Source: Candidatus Dojkabacteria bacterium
GTDB lineage: Bacteria > Patescibacteria > Dojkabacteria > B142 > JAFGFJ01
Assembly (NCBI GenBank): GCA_016931155.1
Contig: JAFGFJ010000010.1
Location: 3,287-67,286, forward strand
Length of the DNA: 64,000 bases
Reading direction: 5' to 3'
Positions 44,685 through 53,922 of this stretch are shown here, in pieces. The notes beneath the pieces were generated by a model. The model saw nothing but the letters and a program-made list of their open reading frames with translations. It did no database searches and had not been told where the DNA came from. Numbering within the stretch: position 1 is the stretch's first letter; the number at the start of each line of letters is the position of its first letter. Made by a program: the position numbers and the translations under genes.

Positions 44685-47228
44685 TCACGGAAGATCTCTT
44701 AGACTGGAGAGCTCTATCTTACTCCCGCTCTTGATTTTGCCTTCGATTATCATTTTCGCAAGTGAATTTACAACCCTCTCCTGAACAACCCTCCTAAGCT
44801 CACGACCCCCATAGACCGGATTGTATCCCAGTTCACCAAGCTCCTCCAAAAGTCTTACTGAATAAGCCATTGCTATCCCCTTCTCCTTCAGCTTCTCCTG
44901 CTCTTTTTTCATAAACAGGTCTGCAACCTGCACTACTTCCTCCTTACTCAAAGGCTTGAACATCACAACTTTATCAAACCTGTTCAACAACTCCACTTTG
45001 AAAGTTTCTCTGAGCTTTGGCATAATTACATCATAGACTTCATCATAGTTTTCTCCTGCCTCAAGTTTTTCAGCTATATCTTTTGAGCTGGCATTTGATG
45101 TGGCCACAATTATTGTATTTGTAAAATCAACCTTCCTTCCCAGCCCGTCCTTGATTTGACCTTCATCCAGAATTTGCAAAAACAAATCAAGCACCTTTGG
45201 ATAAGCTTTCTCTATTTCATCCAGAAGAATTAGAGAATAAGACTTCTTCCTTACCGGTTCAGTCAAATAACCACCTTCAAACCCATCACCTTCAGGGTAT
45301 CCAATTAAACGCTTCATGTTTTCTTTTTCATGATACTCGCTCATATCCAGCCTGATCATTAGTTTTTCATCACCGTAATAAGTTTCAGCAATAGCCTTAG
45401 CCACTTCAGTCTTTCCGACACCTGTCGGTCCAAAAAACAGAAATGAAGCAATCGGCCTTCCCTCCCCAGCTAGTCCTGCCCTTGACCTTCTCAATGCATC
45501 AGCAACAGCCTTAATTGCAGGCATCTGATCAATCACTCTCTTATGCAGTAATTCCTCAAATTTCGCCAGCACTTTGCCTTCTTCTCTAGAAATTTCCCCG
45601 ATTTTTACACCTACTTTTTTCGAGATAAGTTCATTTATTTGCTCCTCATTTACCGTTTTTGAAATACTTCCCGAAGCCTTTGCACAAGCTTCTTCCAGAA
45701 CGTCCAAAGCCTTTTGTGGAAGTACTTTGTCATGCAAGACTTTACTCGACAGCTCGACAGCCTGTTTTACAGCATCAAAAGAAATTTTGATCTTATAGTG
45801 AGCTTCAAGAGCAGGCACCATATCAATCAAAATCTGCTGAGCTACCATGTTAGTAGGTTCTTCCATTGTCAAAATATCAAGGAATTTCATCAAACCTGTC
45901 CTCGGGTTCACCTCTTTCTTATATGTCTCATTTGTAGCAGTAATAACCAGACGTATCTCGTGTCTATCAAGAGCATCAACAATAACCGAGACAATCTCTT
46001 CAGCAAGTTCGGATCTACCCGAAAGTAACTGAACAACATCCTCAAAAACCAGAATAACGTTTTTTGCTTTTGCCGTATCTGCAAATACCTTTCCCAGTTT
46101 CTTTTTAAAGCTTTCTATGTTTCTTGAAGTTGCAGAAGCCTTGGCAATATCAAAACTGACAAGTCTCATATCACGGAGATTTTTCGGGACATCCTCAACA
46201 ACCATCCTTACTCCAAGGCTCTTTAGAAGCGTAGTTTTTCCGACACCCGGATCTCCGATAAGCAAAACTGCACTTTTTTTACCTTTGGACAAAAGATCGA
46301 TTAGTTCCTGGAGTTCTTTTTCCCTTGCAATAGAAAAAGTGAAATCACCTTTGATAACATCAACTGTATAATCCCTACTGAATTTATTGAGAGTACCTGC
46401 AAAACCTGATGTATAAGCTCTATTCACAACACTTATCGGTTTGAATGGAGCTTTTTTCTTCCACATTCTCAAATAATGTTTTTTCTTTTCCTCATTTTTT
46501 ATCCAGAGCAGTAGACCCTCCACCTCTTCAGGTCTGGCTTCTTTTTCAAGCAAAACCTGCTTCAACTCGTTCCTGGCAAGATAAAAAAATACTGCCCTTT
46601 CGTCTACATATTCAAAGTTGTGTTCGTAGGCAAGTTCAAAAGCACCAACCATCGTCCTGGCAAAAAACTCTTTGAAGTCTGAAGTAAGAAGGTCGATCCC
46701 CGAAAGGTTTGCAGAAAGAAGTTCATGAGTTGTAAGCCCAAGTCTAGTAATTACTGCATTTACATCCCTGTAGCCGGTAAGTTCACCGAGGAGTCTTTGC
46801 AGGTAATTTACTGGTTTTTCTGCGATAAGTACATCGAAAATATCAAGAATATCGAAATCAAAATAACTTGTGATCTCGATATCGTTTACACCTCTTTCCA
46901 AATCTCTTGTGACTCTACTGAGCCTGAAGTGCCTTAGTTTGTCACTAAACTCTTCAAGGTTTCTGTTGAGATAAAGCGAGTAAATAAGAAGACCTGAGGT
47001 AATAGTCAAAATTAAGTCCAGTGTGCTCCCCGATTCAGATAACAATGAAGGAAGCTCTCCAATAGAGATTTTCATAAAAAGAACAACAGGAATTACAATA
47101 ATAGAAAGGATAAGAAGAAACTTCCCCAGGTATCTCTGCGCCTTATGCTCGATCTGTCTTTTCCCTCCTTTTTTTTGGATATAGTCCCAGTCAATGCTAA
47201 GTTTTATTCCTTTAAAATCCTCCAACAT
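44685..47228 (-). CDS. Membrane-anchored Clp/Hsp100-type AAA+ ATPase
   Basis: 847 residues. Two transmembrane helices near the N-terminus (~34-52 and ~70-88), a Clp-N-like helical region (~150-240), then two AAA+ modules: Walker A GDPGVGKTT (~325) and GPTGVGKTE (~602), with SYSLILLDEIEKA and the ClpB/C D2 arginine-finger region LLNRFDKVVMFKPLS. Most ClpC/ClpB are soluble, so membrane anchoring is the notable feature. A ClpP-binding loop is not obvious. Starts directly after the stop of the upstream membrane protein (TAA-ATG), so they form an operon. Confidence 0.88.
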   Translation of the reverse strand: MLEDFKGIKLSIDWDYIQKKGGKRQIEHKAQRYLGKFLLILSIIVIPVVLFMKISIGELPSLLSESGSTLDLILTITSGLLIYSLYLNRNLEEFSDKLRHFRLSRVTRDLERGVNDIEITSYFDFDILDIFDVLIAEKPVNYLQRLLGELTGYRDVNAVITRLGLTTHELLSANLSGIDLLTSDFKEFFARTMVGAFELAYEHNFEYVDERAVFFYLARNELKQVLLEKEARPEEVEGLLLWIKNEEKKKHYLRMWKKKAPFKPISVVNRAYTSGFAGTLNKFSRDYTVDVIKGDFTFSIAREKELQELIDLLSKGKKSAVLLIGDPGVGKTTLLKSLGVRMVVEDVPKNLRDMRLVSFDIAKASATSRNIESFKKKLGKVFADTAKAKNVILVFEDVVQLLSGRSELAEEIVSVIVDALDRHEIRLVITATNETYKKEVNPRTGLMKFLDILTMEEPTNMVAQQILIDMVPALEAHYKIKISFDAVKQAVELSSKVLHDKVLPQKALDVLEEACAKASGSISKTVNEEQINELISKKVGVKIGEISREEGKVLAKFEELLHKRVIDQMPAIKAVADALRRSRAGLAGEGRPIASFLFFGPTGVGKTEVAKAIAETYYGDEKLMIRLDMSEYHEKENMKRLIGYPEGDGFEGGYLTEPVRKKSYSLILLDEIEKAYPKVLDLFLQILDEGQIKDGLGRKVDFTNTIIVATSNASSKDIAEKLEAGENYDEVYDVIMPKLRETFKVELLNRFDKVVMFKPLSKEEVVQVADLFMKKEQEKLKEKGIAMAYSVRLLEELGELGYNPVYGGRELRRVVQERVVNSLAKMIIEGKIKSGSKIELSSLRDLP

Positions 47229-47546
47229 TTAAATAAAAATAATAAGCCGATAAATAATTACTATTGGCAGGGCAAAATACGCAAGAGAAACTCCCCACAA
47301 AGGTATACCCGCAAGAAGAAAAATAATAAACCCGCTGAATCCCCACACTAATCTGATTACAAAACTTATAAACCTGCCCGTCAATGAGTAGTCCTGGTAA
47401 AGAGGTACGAATAGGTTTGCAAGCATAGGTACAACATTCAAAATTCCAAGGACATACATCCAGTGCCTGAAAATCCCACTGATAATGCTTTTTCCTTTAA
47501 CGTAGTACCACCAGATCCAGAAATTTATCAGATAGTCTTTGATCAT
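47229..47546 (-). CDS. Small membrane protein upstream of the Clp gene
   Basis: 105 residues with three hydrophobic stretches and an amphipathic aromatic-rich N-terminus (LINFWIWWYYVKGKS). The stop abuts the start of the membrane-anchored Clp gene, suggesting the two proteins act together in the membrane. No recognised family. Confidence 0.75.
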   Translation of the reverse strand: MIKDYLINFWIWWYYVKGKSIISGIFRHWMYVLGILNVVPMLANLFVPLYQDYSLTGRFISFVIRLVWGFSGFIIFLLAGIPLWGVSLAYFALPIVIIYRLIIFI

Positions 47547-47595
47547 TCGGACAGTAAGAAAATCTATAAGACATATTAAATGAGTAGACCGCTAG

Positions 47596-47940
47596 AGGCA
47601 ATGGTTTAAATTTGATGTTTATCAAAATATTAAGGTGGTACCCATTGAAACCTTGATTTCTCAGAAAACTGCGGCTTTATTAAAACGAAAAAGAGCAAAG
47701 GGACGTGATTTTTTTGATATTTCTTTCATGATCAGCAAGGGGGTCAGGCCTGACACAAAATACTTGCAAGAAAAGCTAAATTTCAAAACTTTAGGGGATT
47801 TGAAAGCGGCTTTATTGAAACACTCAAGCAAAGTAAATCTAAAGGAATTGGCTGAAGACCTTAAAAGTATTCTTTTTAAACCATCACAGGCAGACAGGAT
47901 AACAAATTTCACTGACCAGATTGACCGGATTAATATCTGA
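47596..47940 (+). pseudogene. C-terminal fragment of AbiEii-type nucleotidyltransferase
   Basis: The open frame begins after a TAG at 47593 with RQWFKFDVYQNIKVVPIETL and continues ISQKTAALLKRKRAKGRDFFDISFM, the C-terminal signature of AbiEii/AbiGii nucleotidyltransferase toxins. The N-terminal GS...D.D catalytic part is absent and no AbiEi antitoxin is present, so this is a 5'-truncated remnant. It lies on the opposite strand to the Clp operon. Confidence 0.65.
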
Positions 47941-48051
47941 TTTTTTGTATGTAATTACCGGTAGATAATGAGCAACCCCAACACGTTAAAAAGAAATGTC
48001 GGGTTTTAATGTGGAATGGAAGCATAATGCACATAAGTGTCTTAACAGGTA

Positions 48052-48080
48052 ATGACATCGGGGCACGACATTGATAAAAT
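48052..48080 (+). promoter_or_regulatory. Promoter of the 48087 GT-C gene
   Basis: -35 ATGACA (48052-48057), 17-nt spacer, -10 TAAAAT (48075-48080), then CCTGTA and ATG. The transcript would start at the initiation codon. Confidence 0.55.
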
Positions 48081-48086
48081 CCTGTA

Positions 48087-49880
48087 ATGAAGATTTCAAG
48101 TATAAAAAAGGTTTTTCAACAGCATAATTGGTTCGAAGTTATTAAAAAGCCGGAGAAAATTTTCAAACCCAAAGAAAGAATATATTTTATTCTGCTTTCT
48201 TTACTGATTGTTGCTCCACTTCTGAAACCAGGTTTTGTGCTCACCCTGGACATGATCTTTACACCAAACATGACTTTTCAAATACCGCCAGTAAGCGGTC
48301 TGTATTCTTTCGTTCCACTTGATACTGCCCTATTTCTACTGGCAAAAATTATCCCTGCAGATATTTTACAAAAAATATTTTTGCTGGTTTTGTTTTATCT
48401 TATCCCGACCGGATTTTTCAAGTTTTTAAGTATTTTTAAGAAAGAAAAAAAGGATTTATTCCTCAGACTTCTCACATCAACACTCTATCTGTGGAATCCT
48501 TTCGTTTATTCAAGACTAATGGCCGGGCAATGGACACTTCTTTTCGGCTACGCTCTTCTTCCTCTGTTTATTTACCATCTTGTCAAATCTTATAAGTCAA
48601 GAAATACCGGAGAGACTTTCAATAGAGACTTTTGGGAAAACATTTTGTATTCCACCCTCCTTTCTTTGATCATTACCATTTTTAGTCCTCATCATCTTGC
48701 ATTTATTTTACTGATTTTTCTAGTCTATTCATTTATAAAAATTATCAGCAGAACAAAGGGCGGAGTTAAAAAAATTTTAATCCTGGCTCTAGCTCAGATT
48801 TTAATTCACTCTCTGTGGATAATACCCACTCTTATTTCAGGAAAAGCAAAAATCACCTTCGGAGAGAAAGATTTGTTAGTTTTTGCTTCCTCTCCTGATT
48901 CCAGTCTTGGAACATTTCTAAATCTATTTACAATGTATGGATTCTGGGCGGAGAAAACACTGTTTTACCTGCCAAAACTCATAATTCCGTTTTGGCCTCT
49001 CCCATTTTTTATTTTGATCTTACCAATTATTTTTCTTTTCTTTACTTATCTTCCGGAAAAAATCCGAAGAATTTTTGCCCTCCAAAAGGAGCCCTTCAAG
49101 AAAAACAGAGATATTATATTGACCTCATTTCTGATAGCATTGATTGGTCTTGTTCTTTCTCTTGGCTCCATGGGAATTGCAAAGCCTGTTTTTGATTTTT
49201 TCTATTTGAAGCTAGGTTTACTTAATCCCTTCAGAGAACCACAAAAATTTTTGAGCCTTTATATTTTCGGTTTCTGTACTCTGTTTTTCCCGGGAATGAA
49301 AATCTGGGTGAGCCAGATAAGAAATGAGCACCTCAAATCTCTTGAACAATTCAAAAAAAGAGAATCGGAAAAGATAAGAAGAATTCTGGAAAAAGCAATA
49401 ATTTTTGGTTTCTTTGTGCTGATTTTCTCCCTCACCTGCACACTTTTCTGGGGAACTGCCGGACAGCTGAAAACTGCTTACTACCCGCAATCTTACACAG
49501 AACTAGATCGACTCACGAAAGGCACTGATTCTAAAATCCTAGTTCTTCCATTCAAGTCTTATGACTTTTTCCCTTTCAACAATCGGAGGATCGCAAATCC
49601 CGCACCAAAATATTTCAATGCAGAAGTATTTTCAGATGAAAAGCTCGTTGAGATTTCTGGAACAAACTGCGATGCGTATATAAGCTCAACAAATTCATGT
49701 TTGAAAAAATCAGATTCGGTTGAAGTATGGACTGATGTTATTAAAAAATCAGGAATTGATTACATATTAGTAAATAAAAATAGCGACTTCCGGAGTTATT
49801 CATTTCTTGAAGATAGAAATTATAGCAAAAAAATTCTGGAGGATGATTATGCCTATGTTCTGGAATTATCTGCAGAGTGA
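48087..49880 (+). CDS. Multi-pass GT-C-like membrane glycosyltransferase
   Basis: 597 residues with about ten to twelve transmembrane helices and a ~140-residue C-terminal outer domain. After the first helix, the outer loop VLTLDMIFTPNMTFQ holds an Asp, as expected for the GT-C metal/donor site, and STLYLWNPFVYSRLMAGQW resembles the loop of DUF3367/AftD-like enzymes. It shares layout with the larger gene at 55099. Likely adds sugars to envelope glycans from lipid-linked donors. First gene of the plus-strand surface cluster. Confidence 0.75.
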   Translation: MKISSIKKVFQQHNWFEVIKKPEKIFKPKERIYFILLSLLIVAPLLKPGFVLTLDMIFTPNMTFQIPPVSGLYSFVPLDTALFLLAKIIPADILQKIFLLVLFYLIPTGFFKFLSIFKKEKKDLFLRLLTSTLYLWNPFVYSRLMAGQWTLLFGYALLPLFIYHLVKSYKSRNTGETFNRDFWENILYSTLLSLIITIFSPHHLAFILLIFLVYSFIKIISRTKGGVKKILILALAQILIHSLWIIPTLISGKAKITFGEKDLLVFASSPDSSLGTFLNLFTMYGFWAEKTLFYLPKLIIPFWPLPFFILILPIIFLFFTYLPEKIRRIFALQKEPFKKNRDIILTSFLIALIGLVLSLGSMGIAKPVFDFFYLKLGLLNPFREPQKFLSLYIFGFCTLFFPGMKIWVSQIRNEHLKSLEQFKKRESEKIRRILEKAIIFGFFVLIFSLTCTLFWGTAGQLKTAYYPQSYTELDRLTKGTDSKILVLPFKSYDFFPFNNRRIANPAPKYFNAEVFSDEKLVEISGTNCDAYISSTNSCLKKSDSVEVWTDVIKKSGIDYILVNKNSDFRSYSFLEDRNYSKKILEDDYAYVLELSAE

Positions 49881-49984
49881 ACCGGAACATTTTCATTTAT
49901 CTAACACAGGTAATGAACAGGTATGGGAAATTAATTCGACATATAGTATAATCGCCCCACAAAATATCTTTTATTAAATTTGAT

Positions 49985-50497
49985 ATGGGTGGTAATTTGA
50001 GACCCAGAAGCGATGAAATGGGAGATGGCATTGAAACCGAAAAGTTTCTTCGGCTGAAAGACTTTGATCATGCTTATGAATTAATACTGGAATTAGAAGA
50101 TAATCTTCACGGATTTCTTCTTCCGGATGATAAGAAAACCGAAAACCTCAACACTCTTAAAAATATCATGGACGGGAAATTTATTTTATGTAGGAGGGAG
50201 GATCCATGGGGTATGAACCTTTTAAGTGAGCAGGCATCAACCGCAATCTTAGTCTTTAATACAAGAAACACTAATATGTCTTCCGGAGAGCAAAATACTG
50301 TCAGTATTGTCAATGAACAATTTAATGCTTTCTATGAAGCTGGAGATACCGGAGGAATGGTAAGGTCAATCAACAGACTGGGTTGGCTGGCAGAAAGTTG
50401 TGATCAGGTTATTGCGAGATCTGCAGAATCCGCCCAAGAGACGATAGTGTCCCAGTTTAAAGACTATTTTGCCAGAACAAAAAAAGCTTCTGCTTGA
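49985..50497 (+). CDS. Hypothetical soluble protein
   Basis: 170 residues, mostly helical and acidic, no signal or transmembrane segment. A -10 TATAAT (near 49948) gives a ~30-nt leader. I recognise no family. Its promoter context (ATAGTATAATC) is shared with the gene at 50682. Confidence 0.65.
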   Translation: MGGNLRPRSDEMGDGIETEKFLRLKDFDHAYELILELEDNLHGFLLPDDKKTENLNTLKNIMDGKFILCRREDPWGMNLLSEQASTAILVFNTRNTNMSSGEQNTVSIVNEQFNAFYEAGDTGGMVRSINRLGWLAESCDQVIARSAESAQETIVSQFKDYFARTKKASA

Positions 50498-50681
50498 GAT
50501 GGACTTTTTCGTAAGCCCTGATATCGATCGCTCAACAGCACAATACAAAGCACTACCAACGAAAACAAAAGATTAAGAGAAACCGGATATAAACTTATAG
50601 CAAATTAAGTAAGTATATAGTATAATCATCACACTGCCGGAAAATTTTCCACTGCTCGGATTTTAATTTACATGAAACGAA

Positions 50682-51914
50682 ATGAGTCCTGATAATATCT
50701 CTGGAGATACTAATGTGTCCGCAGCCCAAAGAAATAAGACAAAGAGAGAAGGAGAAAAAGCATCCTCTGAAAAGCCTACCAGAAGAGAAGAATTGCACAT
50801 ATTTAGGACTGCCTTGTTGTCTTCTGTTGGTACTATGCTGGCTACGGGGTGTTGCTGCGTCTGTGCAAGCTTAAGTCTGTATGATCTGACGGATGGATCA
50901 GTAAAGTCCGAGAGTCTGAGAGGATTGGTAGTCCCTGAACCAACGAGAACACCAACAGCAACACGTACTCCTCTGCCAACAGCAACATTCAACCCTACCG
51001 CTACCCTGGATAGCCGTCCGTCTTATGAAAGACAAGGATTTGAACTTGATAGAGATTGTCTGGAACATGCCATACCATTTACAAGAATAATAACTGACTT
51101 GCCTGAAGAGGAAGCTGAAGGTCTATCCGAAAAGATCCTTCCTTTCCTTCCTGAGGCTGTCAAAAATGATAATATTACAGATACGAAAACGAATGAAGGA
51201 ACAGTCACATACGTATATTCACGTGCCCTGAATGGAATTATCGCTTTTAGGGAAGTTGATGGGAAAGATCTGAATACATACAGTACAACTCTTGCATTAT
51301 TAAGGTATAACAAGAAAACAAAAGATTTTGAATTGTTAAACAGTCTCTTTAAACCCCAACGAAACAATCAAGGAGGATGGGAATATCAGGTCCCGCCAGA
51401 GGATTTGAAAAATGAGGCTGAAGACAATCCTTATGACTATTTTTATGTTGCCCTTCAAGTTTTCCTGAATAATGGTTTTGATATAAAAAGTGAGTGGAAA
51501 AATGATCCACAAATGGTTTTGGGAGAAACCATTGGAATAGAGCCGTTCAAATTAGAGAAACCTTCAAGGGCAGGATACCCAACAAAAACTCCAACTCCCC
51601 CTGAAAGTACAACACAGGAGCCTAAAGCGACTCAGAGACCAGCAACCCAACAGCCGGAACCAACTCAAAGACCAACAGATATTCCTGTTCCTACAAGCCA
51701 GCCGGAACCAACTCAAAGACCAACAGACATTCCTATTCCATTATCGATAGCAATAGAAGACTTTTATTTCTACAAAAATATACCTTACTTTAGAATAGAA
51801 ATTGACAAAATCCCCCAGAATTTCAGGCCGTTTTTTGAAGGATACAAACAAAAGAAGGGAAGGATTAGTATTTCTCAACAGTCTCTTTGGGAGATTATAA
51901 ATAGCGTTAGTTAA
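50682..51914 (+). CDS. Membrane-anchored protein with Thr/Pro repeats
   Basis: 410 residues. Charged cytosolic N-terminus (~1-40), a transmembrane segment with a Cys run (ALLSSVGTMLATGCCCVCAS), a Thr/Pro linker (TPTATRTPLPTATFNPTAT), a globular domain (~115-280), then a second linker with two copies of QPEPTQRPTDIPVP / QPEPTQRPTDIPIP, and a ~55-residue C-terminal domain. The linkers look like O-glycosylation targets, apt beside glycosyltransferases. A -10 TATAAT lies near 50622. The PA14 protein starts 17 bp later. Confidence 0.72.
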   Translation: MSPDNISGDTNVSAAQRNKTKREGEKASSEKPTRREELHIFRTALLSSVGTMLATGCCCVCASLSLYDLTDGSVKSESLRGLVVPEPTRTPTATRTPLPTATFNPTATLDSRPSYERQGFELDRDCLEHAIPFTRIITDLPEEEAEGLSEKILPFLPEAVKNDNITDTKTNEGTVTYVYSRALNGIIAFREVDGKDLNTYSTTLALLRYNKKTKDFELLNSLFKPQRNNQGGWEYQVPPEDLKNEAEDNPYDYFYVALQVFLNNGFDIKSEWKNDPQMVLGETIGIEPFKLEKPSRAGYPTKTPTPPESTTQEPKATQRPATQQPEPTQRPTDIPVPTSQPEPTQRPTDIPIPLSIAIEDFYFYKNIPYFRIEIDKIPQNFRPFFEGYKQKKGRISISQQSLWEIINSVS

Positions 51915-51931
51915 TTTTTATATTAAAAAAC

Positions 51932-53821
51932 ATGCAAAAAAAACATAAATTTCTAGCAAAGTTGATAGCAGGACTCACAGCTTTTAGCTTATTCGGGTTC
52001 ACTATTATTTCAGTTACAAAACCTGAAAAGGTAAACGCTGTATTTGATGAATGCGCTCCAGATACTTTGTGCTTCTTTAAAGATGTAGCCGATTATTCGA
52101 CAAACTCCTGGGAAGCAAATGCAGCAAATGGAATAGCAGGAACAGAACATGCATTTAGAATAGGAATCTGGAATACAACATCAGATCCAATTTCAAATGT
52201 AACAGTACAGGATACCCTTCCTGGCGGACTTACATACATTCCTGGAACACTTACTGTTTTCCCGGAAGGAACCTATACTGATACCGATCTATTTGCAGGA
52301 GGAATAAATTTTGGAACCTTTGCAAGCGGTGATTCTATTCAGATGTCATTTAAAGTTGAAATTGATAACGTTTTCGTTCCAGGAAATTATTCTTATACTA
52401 ACTCCGCTTCAGTAAGTGCAACGGGCGGATACAGTTCGAGTAACACAGCCACAATAAATGTAACTGTGGAAGATTTCCCTCAAGATTCAGGTCTCAACGC
52501 TTACTACTACAATAACAAGACCCTGTTTGGATCCCCTACATTCACAAGGGTAGATCCAGTTGTTAATTCGCCTCAGCTTTCTTGGTCTCTTTTTGGAGGA
52601 TCGGGAGGAGGACTTGGAGGTGATAACTTTTCAGTTAAGTGGGAAGGTCAGGTAATGTCAAACTGCTCAGGGCCAATCACAATAAAAACAAACAGCGATG
52701 ACGGTTTGAGAGTCTTTTTGAACAATCAGTTGATCATCGACAAATGGTTTGACAGAGAACAACCCGTTCCTCTTGATTCTGCTGATGTAAATCTCACTGC
52801 TGGAACCTGGAACAACATTCGAATTGATTACTATCAGCATGGAGGAGGCTCAATCGCCCAACTTTTCTGGAACTCTACTTGCCAGACAGGAGGAGCTGAT
52901 CAGATTATCCCTCAGCAAAATTTGAGACAGACATATACCGGAGTTATAAATTATGGGCTGACAGGAGAATATTTCAATAATGAAAACCTTGCAGGAAGCG
53001 CTGTCCTGAATAGAACTGACCTTGGAATCAACTTTAATTTCGACCTTGGAAGCCCTGCTCCTGGAGTAAATATTGACAAGTTCTCTATTAAGTGGACCGG
53101 AATGTTGACTACAGATTATTCCGATACTTACAGATTCTGCACAACCAGCGATGATGGAACACGCCTCTGGATTGATGATGTAAACGTCATAGATCAATGG
53201 ACTACTCACGGTCTGACAGAGTACTGCGGGAATATTGACCTGACAGCTGGAACGCACAATATCAGGATGGATTACTTTGATCATTATATTGACGCGGCCG
53301 TTGAATTGAGATGGAGTTCTCCAAGCCAGACAGGTGGAGTAAATGAATACATTCCTCTTGATAAGCTATACCCTATAGGTTATACAGGAAGCAACTTTGG
53401 ATTGAATGTGGAATTTTTTAATAACACTTCTTTTTCAGGAGTTCCTGTTTTGACAAGAGTTGAGGGACCAATACTTTTTGACTATGGAACCGGCTCTCCT
53501 CACCCTGTAGTAAATTCCGACAATTTTTCAGTAAGATGGAGTGGGACACTTAAAGCATTGGAAACAGGAAATTACAACTTTATAGTTTACTCTGACGATG
53601 GAGTAAGAGTCACAATTGACGGAGTCGTAAGAATTGATCATCTCGTGAATCAAAGTCTTTCAAGAACGGAGACGGGCCCAATCGCCTTGACAGCAGGAGA
53701 TCACAGTATAGTTGTAGAATATTACGATAGTGCTGAAGCTGCGGGAATATTCTTTGTCTACACCACTCCAAGCAATGGAATGGAAAGAACTGTTCCGCTA
53801 AGCGTATTGCTACCAAACTAA
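51932..53821 (+). CDS. Secreted surface protein with DUF11-like and three PA14 domains
   Basis: 629 residues. Signal peptide (LAKLIAGLTAFSLFGFTIISV ... VNA). Residues ~45-180 are a DUF11/Ig-like domain (NVTVQDTLPGGLTYIPGT). Three PA14 repeats follow (~190-335, ~342-480, ~485-629), each with FSVKWxG...TxSDDGxRxxID, for example TNSDDGLRVFLNNQLIIDKW and YSDDGVRVTIDGVVRIDH. PA14 domains bind carbohydrate. No anchor is visible, so it may attach by binding cell-wall glycan or other proteins. A long inverted repeat follows the stop. Confidence 0.9.
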   Translation: MQKKHKFLAKLIAGLTAFSLFGFTIISVTKPEKVNAVFDECAPDTLCFFKDVADYSTNSWEANAANGIAGTEHAFRIGIWNTTSDPISNVTVQDTLPGGLTYIPGTLTVFPEGTYTDTDLFAGGINFGTFASGDSIQMSFKVEIDNVFVPGNYSYTNSASVSATGGYSSSNTATINVTVEDFPQDSGLNAYYYNNKTLFGSPTFTRVDPVVNSPQLSWSLFGGSGGGLGGDNFSVKWEGQVMSNCSGPITIKTNSDDGLRVFLNNQLIIDKWFDREQPVPLDSADVNLTAGTWNNIRIDYYQHGGGSIAQLFWNSTCQTGGADQIIPQQNLRQTYTGVINYGLTGEYFNNENLAGSAVLNRTDLGINFNFDLGSPAPGVNIDKFSIKWTGMLTTDYSDTYRFCTTSDDGTRLWIDDVNVIDQWTTHGLTEYCGNIDLTAGTHNIRMDYFDHYIDAAVELRWSSPSQTGGVNEYIPLDKLYPIGYTGSNFGLNVEFFNNTSFSGVPVLTRVEGPILFDYGTGSPHPVVNSDNFSVRWSGTLKALETGNYNFIVYSDDGVRVTIDGVVRIDHLVNQSLSRTETGPIALTAGDHSIVVEYYDSAEAAGIFFVYTTPSNGMERTVPLSVLLPN

Positions 53822-53826
53822 AACAG

Positions 53827-53885
53827 AAGAGGTCGGTTTGAGTACTCCTTTGGCTTGTACATAGGCAGACAAAAACCGACCTCTT
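53827..53885 (+). terminator. Large-loop inverted repeat after the PA14 gene
   Basis: Perfect 13-bp arms AAGAGGTCGGTTT / AAACCGACCTCTT separated by 33 nt, starting 6 nt after the stop. The T-tract is poor (GTTATAAAT), so it may be a terminator or an mRNA-protecting structure. The loop contains a smaller GTAC pairing. Confidence 0.5.
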
Positions 53886-53922
53886 GTTATAAATATCCTG
53901 CATATTTATAAAATAGCTTTCT

